A stretch of 14,374 bases of DNA from Thermoflexales bacterium (GCA_017999195.1 JAGOBP010000034.1:1-14374), one strand, 5' to 3'. Positions 7,896 to 14,374 are shown, numbered from the stretch's first letter. Numbers and translations are program-made. The notes: generated by a model not told the origin, from the sequence alone.

Positions 7896-9167
7896 CTAAA
7901 CCAACAGCCTCAACGGCTCTTCCAGATTGCGCTTCACGTCTTGCAAGAACTTGGCGGCTTCCGCGCCATCGGTCACGCGATGATCGGCGGAGATGGTCAC
8001 CTTCATCGTCTTGCCGGGCACGACCTGACCGTTCTTCACCACGGGCACATCGCGCACGGAGCCGACGGCCAGAATGGCCGCTTCGGGCAGATTGATGATG
8101 GCCGTAAACGCCTCCACATCGAACATGCCCAGATTGCTGATGGTAAACGTACTGCCTTGCATTTCTTCGGGGCGGGCTTTGCCGCTCTTGGCGCGACTGA
8201 TGATGTCACGTCCTTCGCGCGCGATCTGGCCCAACGGCTTCCGATCGGCCTCGGCGACGACCACGGTGATCAAGCCTTGCTCCAGCGCCACGGCGATGCC
8301 CATGTTCACGGTGCCGTGTCGCACGATGGCGCTTTCGCCAAACGAGGCATTGATGGCGGGGAAGTGCGTCAGCGCCACAGCCGTCGCTTTGACGACCATA
8401 TCGTTGACGCTGATCTTGCCCGCGTCATCGACCAGCACATTCAACTTCGCGCGTAAGGCCATCGCTTCGGCCATGTCGATTTCGGTGGTGACGTAGAAGT
8501 GCGGCACGCTTTGCTTGGCCGCAACCATACGCTTGGCGATGGTCTGGCGCAGCTTGGTCGGCGTCACTTCTTCGGCCTTCAACACGCTTGGCCCGAGAAT
8601 CGCGGGAGCGGCCGCGATCGGCTTGACGGGCGCGCTCGGCGCGACTGCAACCGGCGCAGCAATGACGGGCGCACTCGTAACAGGCATCGCGGTGAGTGCG
8701 GCATCAATGTCGCGCTTGATGATGCGGCCGCCGGGGCCGGTGCCATTCAAAGTGGCTAAATTCAAGCCTTTTTCTTGGGCAATGCGTTTTGCCAAAGGTG
8801 AAGCCTTGATGCGACCATCAGCGGCCGTTGGGGTCGTCGCCGGAACGACCGGTTGGGCAACGGCCTTTGTTTCTGCCGCTGGCGCAGCCACGAGTCCCGC
8901 TTCGGCCTTGATCGCCGTGAGGTCTTCATCGGGTGCGCCGATGATGGCGATCATGGTCTTGACGGGCACGGTGCTGCCTTCATTGACGAGAATCTCGCGC
9001 AGCACGCCATCGCCCTGCGCTTCACTCTCGATGTTGACTTTGTCGGTTTCGATCTCGACGACGGCTTCGCCTTGTTTGACTGGATCGCCGATCTTCTTGA
9101 GCCAGCGCGCGACTTTGCCTTCGGTCATGTCGAAGCCCATTTGGGGCATGGTAACTTTAGTAGCCAT
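7896..9167 (-). CDS. pdhC: Dihydrolipoamide acetyltransferase (E2) of a pyruvate dehydrogenase-type complex
   Basis: This 423-residue protein is the E2 core, which moves the acyl group from its lipoyl arm to coenzyme A. Residues 1-78 are one lipoyl domain, with the lipoylated lysine at Lys43 in EIETDKVNIE. An Ala/Pro-rich linker follows. Residues 119-155 are the peripheral subunit-binding domain (IKASPLAKRIA…GTGPGGRIIKRDI). After a second Ala/Pro linker, the catalytic domain runs from about residue 198 to the end and carries the HxxxDG motif (His396, Asp400). The ATG at 9167 has AAGGA 6 nt upstream. It is the last gene of the operon and is followed by a terminator. A branched-chain or acetoin complex E2 would look similar; the E1 subunits favour pyruvate but do not prove it. 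No E3 gene is in the window. Confidence 0.92.
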   Translation of the reverse strand: MATKVTMPQMGFDMTEGKVARWLKKIGDPVKQGEAVVEIETDKVNIESEAQGDGVLREILVNEGSTVPVKTMIAIIGAPDEDLTAIKAEAGLVAAPAAETKAVAQPVVPATTPTAADGRIKASPLAKRIAQEKGLNLATLNGTGPGGRIIKRDIDAALTAMPVTSAPVIAAPVAVAPSAPVKPIAAAPAILGPSVLKAEEVTPTKLRQTIAKRMVAAKQSVPHFYVTTEIDMAEAMALRAKLNVLVDDAGKISVNDMVVKATAVALTHFPAINASFGESAIVRHGTVNMGIAVALEQGLITVVVAEADRKPLGQIAREGRDIISRAKSGKARPEEMQGSTFTISNLGMFDVEAFTAIINLPEAAILAVGSVRDVPVVKNGQVVPGKTMKVTISADHRVTDGAEAAKFLQDVKRNLEEPLRLLV

Positions 9168-9200
9168 AGTTGTTCCTTATCAATCGCCGTTCTTGAGCAA

Positions 9201-9297
9201 CTGACAAGATGACAGGATGAAGGGATGACAAGATGATCTCTTGATAAGAAGTCATCTTGTCATCCGCCGCGCTGTTCGCGGCGCGTCATCTTGTCAG
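9201..9297. repeat. Cluster of short inverted and direct repeats in the E1beta-E2 gap
   Basis: The 134-bp gap holds several copies of a TGACAAGATGA-like unit in both orientations. Outer arms CTGACAAGATGAC (9201-9213) and GTCATCTTGTCAG (9285-9297) pair perfectly over 13 bp. Inner arms GGATGACAAGATGA (9223-9236) and TCATCTTGTCATCC (9252-9265) pair perfectly over 14 bp. A third small hairpin, GCCGCG-CTGTT-CGCGGC (9266-9282), sits between inner and outer arms. There is no T-tract, so it is not a typical terminator. It resembles REP-type dispersed intergenic repeats and could shape the stability or folding of the pdh message. Confidence 0.8.
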
Positions 9298-9301
9298 CCT
9301 G

Positions 9302-10273
9302 TCATGCTAAGGCTGTCTTCACCGCTGCCACCACATCCTTGGGCCATGGCAGCGCGGCTTGCTCCAAATTCTTGGCATAGGGCAGGGGGACTTCCTTGCT
9401 GCCTACGCGTTCGACCGGCGCATCCAGATCATCGAAGGATTCATGCGCGATACGCGCCGCAACTTCCGCGCCCACGCCAAATGACGGCCACTCTTCCGTG
9501 ACGACGACGGCGTGATTGGTCTTCTTCACGGAGTCGAGCACGGGTTCCATGTCCAGTGGGCGCAATGTGCGCAGGTCGACGATTTCCACGTCGATGCCGT
9601 CGCCTTCGAGTTGCTTGGCCGCTTCCAACGAGACTTGCAACATGCGGCCATAGGTCGCGATGGTGCAGTGCTTGCCGGGCCGCTTGAGGTCGCTCTTGCC
9701 GATCGGGACGACGTAATCGCCCTCGGGCACTTCGCCCTTCACACCGTACAATGAGGTGTGTTCGATGAAGACGACCGGATCGGCATCACGCACGGCGGCT
9801 TTCAGCAAACCCTTGGAATCATAGGGCGTGCCGGGGAATAAGACCTTGAGGCCGGGCACATGCGCGAAGAAGACTTCAAGCGTTTGCGAGTGCGTGGCCG
9901 AGAGTTGACCCCAACCGGCGGCCATGCGCACGACCAGCGGCACGGTCCACTGTCCGCCAAACATATGATGCATCTTGGCCGCGTGATTGATCAACTGATC
10001 CATCGCCAGGATGGCAAAATTGATCGTCATGATCTCAGCGATCGGGCGTTGGCCGCCCATCGCCGCGCCCATCGCCGCGCCGACGATGACACCTTCTGAA
10101 ATCGGCGTGTCGCGCACGCGCTCTTCGCCAAATTCATCAACGAGGCCCTTGGTCACGGCAAACGAGCCGCCATAGGCCGCAATATCTTCACCCATCAAAA
10201 AGACGCGCTCGTCCCGCTGCATTTCCTCGCGCATCGCTTGTTTCAATGCTTCACGAATGGTAATGACTGCCAT
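9302..10273 (-). CDS. pdhB: Pyruvate dehydrogenase E1 component, beta subunit
   Basis: This 323-residue protein is the beta half of the thiamine diphosphate-dependent E1 alpha2beta2 heterotetramer, which decarboxylates the 2-oxo acid and acetylates the lipoyl group of E2. It has the full usual length. The conserved Glu60 (DTPISEG) activates the cofactor, and His128 (SATHSQTLE) is the conserved active-site histidine of the family. The C-terminal transketolase domain (VDLRTLRPLD, then VVVTEEW) is intact. It starts 29 bp after the E1alpha stop, with an A-rich SD duplicated before the ATG. The substrate could also be acetoin or a branched-chain oxo acid. Confidence 0.92.
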   Translation of the reverse strand: MAVITIREALKQAMREEMQRDERVFLMGEDIAAYGGSFAVTKGLVDEFGEERVRDTPISEGVIVGAAMGAAMGGQRPIAEIMTINFAILAMDQLINHAAKMHHMFGGQWTVPLVVRMAAGWGQLSATHSQTLEVFFAHVPGLKVLFPGTPYDSKGLLKAAVRDADPVVFIEHTSLYGVKGEVPEGDYVVPIGKSDLKRPGKHCTIATYGRMLQVSLEAAKQLEGDGIDVEIVDLRTLRPLDMEPVLDSVKKTNHAVVVTEEWPSFGVGAEVAARIAHESFDDLDAPVERVGSKEVPLPYAKNLEQAALPWPKDVVAAVKTALA

Positions 10274-10290
10274 TTTCCTTGTTTCCTTGT
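10274..10290 (-). promoter_or_regulatory. Tandem duplicated ribosome binding site before pdhB
   Basis: The - strand reads ACAAGGAAACAAGGAAA directly before the ATG at 10273, two copies of ACAAGGAA in a row. The proximal AGGA is only 3-4 nt from the ATG, while the distal one is about 11 nt away, so either could be used, or they could act as standby and main sites. Confidence 0.5.
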
Positions 10291-10302
10291 CTACGTGTTT
10301 AC

Positions 10303-11343
10303 TTACACGGGCTGCGCATAAATGTGATCGAACAACGTCGACACATCCGGGGCGGGCGAGTTTTCGGCAAAGGCCATGATGTCTTTCATCTCGCGCTGCA
10401 CGTCAGCGTCGATGGCCTCGATCGTTTCGGTAGACACACCCCGATCGAGCAGCAGGTTCTTCACGCGCTCAATCGCATCGCGCTTCTTCCACTCATCGAT
10501 GGTGTCCTTATCGCGATACTTGTCGGGGTCGGCCACGGAGTGACCCTGATAGCGATAGCACAACGCTTCCACGAAGCGCGGGCCGCCGTCATTGCGGGCT
10601 TCTTCCACGGCCTTGGTCACGGCATCGTGCACGGCGACGGCATCCATGCCGTCTACCTGCACGGCCGGAATCTTAGCCATGCACGCCTTTTCGTAGACGT
10701 TGGTCACGGACGACGCCTTGTGAATGGCCACGCCCATGCCGAATTGATTGTTCTCGCACACGAAGACCACGGGCAACTTCCACACAGCGGCCAGGTTGAG
10801 GCATTCGTAAAATTGGCCGTTGTCCGTGCTGCCGTCGCCGAAGAAGACCATCGCCACACGCTTTTCACCGGCGCGTTTCGCGGCCAAAGCCAAACCCACC
10901 GCAATGGTCAAATGCCCGGCCACAATCGCGTAACCGCCCCAGAAATTGAGGCTGGTATCGGCAAAGTGCATCGAGCCGCCACGCCCTTTGGCGACGCCCG
11001 TTTCCTTGCCGTATAACTCAGCCATCAGGCGCTTGGGATCAAGCCCGCGCGCGATGGCGTGGCCGTGATCGCGATAGTGCGTCACGATATGATCTTCCGG
11101 CTTCAGGGCGTGGATCGCGCCGATCGCAATGGCCTCTTCGCCGATATACAAATGCAAGAAGCCACCAATCTTGCCTTGCTGATACGCCATGCGCGCGTTC
11201 TCTTCGAACAGGCGAATCAACACCATCTCTCGATACCAACTCTGCAATGTCCCGGTATCAAGCGCATCCGCGGCGGTCTGCGGCGTGGCTGCGCCGTTTT
11301 TTCGCGCGGGTGCAACCGCATCTTGAACTGCTGTCTTAGCCAT
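10303..11343 (-). CDS. pdhA: Pyruvate dehydrogenase E1 component, alpha subunit
   Basis: This 346-residue protein is the alpha subunit of the thiamine diphosphate-dependent E1. The ATG at 11343 is chosen because AGGGAG lies 8 nt upstream and family similarity begins soon after; a longer in-frame start at 11478 would include the promoter and leader. Residues 60-70 carry the conserved GGFLHLYIGEE, 88-94 THYRDHG, and 119-126 KGRGGSMH. The ThDP-binding motif runs from GDG (169-171) to NN (198-199), with the usual spacing of about 30 residues. The loop YRYQGHSVADP (263-273) corresponds to the phospholoop of the eukaryotic enzyme. It is the first gene of the E1alpha-E1beta-E2 operon. Confidence 0.92.
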   Translation of the reverse strand: MAKTAVQDAVAPARKNGAATPQTAADALDTGTLQSWYREMVLIRLFEENARMAYQQGKIGGFLHLYIGEEAIAIGAIHALKPEDHIVTHYRDHGHAIARGLDPKRLMAELYGKETGVAKGRGGSMHFADTSLNFWGGYAIVAGHLTIAVGLALAAKRAGEKRVAMVFFGDGSTDNGQFYECLNLAAVWKLPVVFVCENNQFGMGVAIHKASSVTNVYEKACMAKIPAVQVDGMDAVAVHDAVTKAVEEARNDGGPRFVEALCYRYQGHSVADPDKYRDKDTIDEWKKRDAIERVKNLLLDRGVSTETIEAIDADVQREMKDIMAFAENSPAPDVSTLFDHIYAQPV

Positions 11344-11351
11344 CTTTGCAA

Positions 11352-11357
11352 CTCCCT
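11352..11357 (-). promoter_or_regulatory. Ribosome binding site fixing the pdhA start at 11343
   Basis: AGGGAG on the - strand lies 8 nt before the ATG at 11343. The longer in-frame ORF beginning at 11478 would have to be translated from upstream of the predicted -10 box, which is implausible. Confidence 0.7.
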
Positions 11358-11390
11358 TGCAAGTATGATAATTCCGCTGTGCATATAAAG

Positions 11391-11416
11391 ACCTGCGCAT
11401 AAACTTCGGCGCAGGT
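11391..11416 (-). other. 5' leader hairpin of the pdh operon
   Basis: ACCTGCGC (11409-11416 on the - strand) and GCGCAGGT (11391-11398) form a perfect 8-bp stem with a 10-nt loop. It begins a few bases after the predicted transcription start and is followed by CTTTATATG on the - strand. It could protect the 5' end or act as a weak attenuator. It does not resemble a known riboswitch. Confidence 0.55.
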
Positions 11417-11425
11417 GCTGAAGTG

Positions 11426-11431
11426 ATTATA
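11426..11431 (-). promoter_or_regulatory. -10 box of the pdh operon promoter
   Basis: A perfect TATAAT on the - strand lies 82 nt upstream of the pdhA ATG and downstream of the SPFH gene terminator. At 16-18 nt upstream there is no good -35 match (CATCAA/ACATCA/CACATC), which suggests help from an activator. Confidence 0.5.
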
Positions 11432-11511
11432 CCTGATAACAACCCGCTTGATGTGCCTGAGTTGCTTAAAATTGACAAATTCTAACCGGTTTGCGTCTGG
11501 CGGCACAAACA

Positions 11512-11548
11512 AACAGCCGATCGGGTTGTGCACGCCCGATCGGCTGTT
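11512..11548 (-). terminator. Intrinsic terminator after the SPFH gene
   Basis: AACAGCCGATCGGG (11512-11525) and CCCGATCGGCTGTT (11535-11548) form a perfect 14-bp stem with a 9-nt loop. On the - strand it is followed by TGTTTGTTTG. It lies 20 bp past the stop of the SPFH gene and separates that gene from the pdh operon. Confidence 0.8.
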
Positions 11549-11567
11549 GATGCCTCACCGATTTGGT

Positions 11568-12656
11568 TTACGGTGTGGGTAATGTGGGTGATACTGGCGC
11601 CACTGTTGCGGGCGTCGTCGTCTTGGGCAGTTGATTCTGCAACTGATTCAAATCCAGAATGAAGGGATTGTTGCCGCCCGCGGGCAAGAGAATCAGGCCC
11701 ACATTCGGCGCGAGTTTCTGGATGTAAGTATACGTCAACAGATCGGGATTGGTCGCCAGCGCGTCGGCAATGAGTTTCAACGCTTCGGCATCGCCTTTGG
11801 CGCGAGTTACGGCGGCTTCGGCGTCGCCGTTGGCGCGCAGGATGACGGCGTCGGCCTCACCCTTGACCTTGGCGCGCAGCTGATCGGCTTCTTGCTGGCT
11901 CTTCTGCACCAACAATTTCGCTTGCTCAGATTGCTGCTGCGCGATCTGTTTTTGCTCGATCGACTGGGCGTATTCCGGCGAGAAGGTGATGTTGCGCAAC
12001 TGGAACGCATCCAAGACCAGACCCTGAGCCGCAAACTGATCGGCTAATTGCGCCTGAATCTGTTGTTGCAGGTCAGTGCGCTTGGCTCCATACACTTCTT
12101 CGACCTTGTAGCCAGCCGTCATGTTGTAGATCACATTGCGAGTGGTGGGCCGTACGAAGCCGCTAATGTAGCGGTCTTGGCCCTGCCAGGTCCGGCGCAG
12201 ATCGACTGTCTTGAGCGGATCGGCGTAGAAACGGACGGTGGCATCGATGTACACTTGTTGGCCGTCTGACGTGCGGGCTTCCACGGCATCATCGCCCTGC
12301 ACCGCACCTTCACCCGGCTTGCCAGACATGGTGTATTCCTGCTTGGCAATGCTGAAGCGATCGACGCTTTCCACGAACGGGATAATCCAGTGGATACCGG
12401 CCGTCAACGGCTCTGGCCGCACGCCGCCCGCGGTCAGCGGACTGACCACAACACCGGCTTCAAACTGATCGACAAAGACCAGGCCAGAGGCCAGTGTGTT
12501 CAGCCCCAGCCCGCCGATGAGCAGTATCAACACGATGATGATGTTGACTTTGGCCTCGCGCCGTTGTGAACGCAAGGTGGCAACGTAAAAGATGTACAAC
12601 CCCAGGCCAACGATCAAGGCCCAGCCTACTATCGACAAAATCGGTGAAATACTCAT
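11568..12656 (-). CDS. Prohibitin/SPFH-family membrane protein
   Basis: The protein has 362 residues. The ATG at 12656 is chosen: a GAGG lies about 9 nt upstream, a -10 box lies at 12720-12725, and the protein then begins directly before a membrane helix. The longer in-frame start at 12794 would lie upstream of the promoter. Two hydrophobic helices (about residues 5-27 and 37-61) anchor the protein. The SPFH domain follows to about residue 240 (FEAGVVVSPLTAGGVRPEPLTAGIHWIIPFVESVD…), then a Gln/Glu/Ala-rich coiled-coil region and the stretch LTYTYIQKLAPN, which resembles prohibitin homologues. The C terminus is a Thr/Pro-rich tail. Such proteins form large membrane-associated rings that organise membrane domains and interact with FtsH-type proteases. 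No NfeD or FtsH partner is adjacent. It is transcribed alone. Confidence 0.85.
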   Translation of the reverse strand: MSISPILSIVGWALIVGLGLYIFYVATLRSQRREAKVNIIIVLILLIGGLGLNTLASGLVFVDQFEAGVVVSPLTAGGVRPEPLTAGIHWIIPFVESVDRFSIAKQEYTMSGKPGEGAVQGDDAVEARTSDGQQVYIDATVRFYADPLKTVDLRRTWQGQDRYISGFVRPTTRNVIYNMTAGYKVEEVYGAKRTDLQQQIQAQLADQFAAQGLVLDAFQLRNITFSPEYAQSIEQKQIAQQQSEQAKLLVQKSQQEADQLRAKVKGEADAVILRANGDAEAAVTRAKGDAEALKLIADALATNPDLLTYTYIQKLAPNVGLILLPAGGNNPFILDLNQLQNQLPKTTTPATVAPVSPTLPTP

Positions 12657-12681
12657 TCTGAATCGCCTCTTTCTGATGTGG

Positions 12682-12695
12682 TCCCGTTTACGGGA
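12682..12695 (-). other. Small inverted repeat in the SPFH gene leader
   Basis: TCCCG-TTTA-CGGGA is a 5-bp stem with a 4-nt loop inside the predicted leader, between the -10 box and the ribosome binding site. It is too short to call a function. Confidence 0.35.
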
Positions 12696-12719
12696 GTGAG
12701 TGTGTTCAAAGTCACGGAG

Positions 12720-12725
12720 ATTATA
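12720..12725 (-). promoter_or_regulatory. -10 box of the SPFH gene promoter
   Basis: A perfect TATAAT on the - strand lies 63 nt upstream of the chosen ATG at 12656, preceded by GGGGG. No convincing -35 box is at the expected distance (the hexamers there read CAACCA or TCAACC). Confidence 0.5.
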
Positions 12726-12803
12726 CCCCCGCCGCACCAAACTGGTTGACTGAAGGCTGACAGCCGCCGCCCGTCTGACTGCCACGCACCTCAATTTTGC
12801 CCA

Positions 12804-12832
12804 TTGACAAATTCACCCGGTATTGTTAAAAT
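12804..12832 (+). promoter_or_regulatory. Sigma70-type promoter of the regulator-exporter operon
   Basis: A perfect TTGACA (12804-12809), a 17-nt spacer and TAAAAT (12827-12832) predict a start near 12839. The leader is then about 57 nt. This is the best promoter match in the window, and the inverted repeat immediately downstream suggests it is repressed by the product of the first gene. Confidence 0.8.
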
Positions 12833-12839
12833 GATTTCA

Positions 12840-12861
12840 TCATTCAAAAATATTTGAATGA
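12840..12861. promoter_or_regulatory. Candidate ArsR-family operator
   Basis: TCATTCAAA-AATA-TTTGAATGA is a perfect inverted repeat with 9-bp arms, starting at about +1 of the promoter. A further TTGAATG half-site lies at 12873-12879, and a smaller ATGAT-TTC-ATCAT repeat overlaps at 12831-12843. A/T-rich ATTCAA…TTGAAT dyads of this kind are typical targets of ArsR/SmtB-type dimers. Binding here would block RNA polymerase. Confidence 0.65.
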
Positions 12862-12896
12862 TTAACCAGGCTTGAATGCTTGAGAAGGATTAAGCG

Positions 12897-13514
12897 ATGA
12901 CCAAAGCCAAAGCCCGTCCCGCCCCCGATGTCTTTGAAGTGACCGAACTGGAACAACTGCGCGTCCTGGCCGATCCGCTGCGCATGCGGATTCTGAACAA
13001 CCTGTTTCCGCAGGCGCTGACGGCCAGGCAAATGGCCGATCGGCTGGAACTGCCCCCGACGAAACTGTACTACCACTTTGGCGAGTTGGAGCGGGTGGGG
13101 CTGATCAAGGTCGTCGAGACGCGCGTCAAATCCGGTATCATCGAAAAATACTATCGCTGCGTGGCGGAGATGATCCGCGTGTCGCGCAATCTGCTGCGTT
13201 TGCCGGGGCAGGAACTGGAGCAGAGCGCGTACGGCGAACTGCTGGCCTCGATCATGGAAGCGGTGGCCGACGATTTGCGCCACGCGGTTCACGCGGGTTT
13301 CTTGACGCTGCCCGGCGACGACGGTCCCCTGCGCGCGACGATTGCGCGGACCAACGTCCGGTTGACTGCGGCCACAGCGGCGCGCCTGACCAAGAAGTTG
13401 GCCAAGTTGATGGAAGAAGTCGAAGCGGCCGACGATCCGGCGGGGGAACTGGAATTTGGCGCAGCCGTGGCGCTCTTTCCCTTGAAGGACCTGAGCCAGA
13501 CGGAGGTGGGTTGA
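12897..13514 (+). CDS. ArsR-like winged-helix transcriptional regulator
   Basis: The protein has 205 residues. Residues about 15-95 form a winged helix of the ArsR/HTH_20 type: LRVLADPLRMRILNNL, then the recognition helix region LTARQMADRLELPPTKLYYHFGELERVGLI, then the wing VVETRVKSGIIEKYYR. About 100 further, mostly helical residues form a C-terminal domain of unknown ligand; no Cys-rich metal site was seen, so a metal sensor is unlikely. The ATG is preceded by GAGAAGGA at 7-8 nt. The gene is followed after 1 nt by an exporter gene, so it probably represses its own operon through the dyad at 12840-12861 and is released by an exported compound. Confidence 0.85.
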   Translation: MTKAKARPAPDVFEVTELEQLRVLADPLRMRILNNLFPQALTARQMADRLELPPTKLYYHFGELERVGLIKVVETRVKSGIIEKYYRCVAEMIRVSRNLLRLPGQELEQSAYGELLASIMEAVADDLRHAVHAGFLTLPGDDGPLRATIARTNVRLTAATAARLTKKLAKLMEEVEAADDPAGELEFGAAVALFPLKDLSQTEVG

Positions 13515-13515
13515 G

Positions 13516-14374
13516 ATGGCACAACCTCGCATGCGTGATGTGCTGCGCAACCGCAATTTTAGAAACCTGTTGATCGGTCAGTCCGTCTCACAGTTGGGTG
13601 ACGGACTATTGTATCTGTCGCTGGTCATCATGCTCAATCGCTTGTTCAGCGCGGGGGGCGCCGAACAAGCGATCGGGGTGTTGATGATCTGCCAGACTGC
13701 GCCGCGCGTGATCTTTGGTTTGTTGTCGGGCGTGTATGTTGATCGGCTGGATCGCAAGCAGTTGATGATCATCACGGATGTGGCGCGCGGCCTCGTCGTG
13801 CTGGCGTGCTTGTTGGTCAACCGGCCGGAAGACGCGTGGATTTACTACGTAAGCGCGGCGCTGTGGTCGGCGCTGAGTTCGGTGTTTGGGCCGGCTAAGA
13901 CGGCCAGCCTGCCGCATCTGGTGGATAAAGACCACTTGCTGGTGGCGAATACGTTGTCGCAAACCAGTTTCATCGTCGCGATGACGCTGGGTACGGCGTC
14001 GTCAGGGTTGCTGATCGGCCTGTTCGATTCGGCCGTGCCCGCAATCGTCATCGATGCGCTGTCGTTCTTTGTGTCGGCGGCGTTTATCGCGGCGCTGCCG
14101 CTGCCGCATACGTCGCGTGTGCTAGGCCAGCGCGAGCCACGCGCCGGGCAAGTGTGGGGCGAGCTGAAAGAAGGCCTGCATTTTATGGCCCATCAGCGCG
14201 TGTTAGTCGGCGCGACGCTGGGCTTTGCGCTGACCATGCTAGGCCTGGGCGCGATCAATGTGCTGTTTGTGCCATTCATGGTGAATGATTTGCGCATGAA
14301 CGAAGCCTTCGTCGGGCTGATCGATCTGACGCAAATGGCGGGTATGGTGTTCATCAATCTGTACATCGCGAAAC
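13516..14374 (+). CDS. Major facilitator superfamily exporter, 3' partial
   Basis: The frame stays open to the window edge, giving 286 complete codons of an expected 400 or so. The ATG at 13516 lies 1 nt after the regulator stop (TGAGATG), with GGAGG 9 nt upstream inside the regulator gene, so the two are translationally coupled. About eight hydrophobic helices are visible. MFS motif A appears as GVYVDRLDRKQ between helices 2 and 3. The N terminus (RNRNFRNLLIGQSVSQLGDGLLYLSLVIML) matches the MFS_3/EntS-like drug and siderophore exporter group. The substrate cannot be told from sequence; the regulator next door suggests an inducible efflux pump. Confidence 0.87.
   Translation, partial: MAQPRMRDVLRNRNFRNLLIGQSVSQLGDGLLYLSLVIMLNRLFSAGGAEQAIGVLMICQTAPRVIFGLLSGVYVDRLDRKQLMIITDVARGLVVLACLLVNRPEDAWIYYVSAALWSALSSVFGPAKTASLPHLVDKDHLLVANTLSQTSFIVAMTLGTASSGLLIGLFDSAVPAIVIDALSFFVSAAFIAALPLPHTSRVLGQREPRAGQVWGELKEGLHFMAHQRVLVGATLGFALTMLGLGAINVLFVPFMVNDLRMNEAFVGLIDLTQMAGMVFINLYIAK

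Noticed and set aside
8515..9204. 229-codon open frame on the + strand opposite the E2 gene
   Set aside because: It is a mirror of a well-supported E2 gene, has no recognisable domain, and arises from codon bias in the opposite strand.
9201..9297. CRISPR array or intrinsic terminator in the pdhB-pdhC gap
   Set aside because: Repeats are too short, in both orientations and without regular spacers, and no T-tract follows the stems. The downstream E2 gene clearly belongs to the same operon.
10279..11016. 245-codon open frame on the + strand opposite pdhA
   Set aside because: It is His/Gly/Arg-rich, with no family resemblance, and lies wholly opposite a gene with clear ThDP motifs.
12840..13556. 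238-codon open frame on the - strand opposite the ArsR-like gene
   Set aside because: It overlaps the promoter and operator of the real gene, its composition is unnatural (Gln/Arg/His/Phe-rich), and no ribosome binding site was seen.

Overview
The window reads as a moderately GC-rich bacterial chromosome segment with ordinary, tightly packed genes. Two large modular secreted proteins built from propeller, anchor, DUF11 and NEW3-like domains, both ending in a short aromatic/hydrophobic/Pro tail (…YVPLARR and …FLPIVLFLP), suggest Chloroflexota, perhaps an Anaerolineae-like lineage. This assignment is an inference from protein style and not from a marker gene. No tRNA, rRNA, CRISPR array, insertion sequence or phage gene was seen.

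Layout. Positions 1-3048 (+) hold the 3' part of a large extracellular protein: the end of a choice-of-anchor Q/beta-helix region, two anchor-D-like domains, a seven-bladed propeller and three IPT/TIG domains. It converges on a 1541-residue secreted protein (3130-7755, -), and a bidirectional hairpin terminator lies between them. The second protein has its own well-formed promoter, a signal peptide, a propeller-like N-terminal region, a carboxypeptidase-regulatory-like domain, two DUF11 domains (the second split by a P/Homo B-like domain) and four tandem 107-residue repeats.

Positions 7896-11343 (-) are a three-gene pyruvate dehydrogenase-type operon in the order E1alpha, E1beta, E2, with a TATAAT-type promoter, a leader hairpin, an unusual hairpin-rich repeat cluster in the E1beta-E2 gap and a terminator after E2. 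The E3 subunit is not in the window. Upstream on the same strand, behind its own terminator, is a prohibitin/SPFH-family membrane protein (11568-12656).

Divergent from the SPFH gene is a two-gene unit: an ArsR-like winged-helix regulator (12897-13514, +) and a major facilitator superfamily exporter (13516 to the window end). The unit has a near-consensus promoter (TTGACA-N17-TAAAAT) and a perfect 9-bp inverted repeat at the predicted transcription start, which looks like an autoregulatory operator.

No clearly new multi-gene system was found. The most unusual items are the split DUF11 domain, the repeat cluster inside the pdh operon, the predicted ArsR operator, the excess of the palindrome CGATCG, and a shared core among the three terminators.
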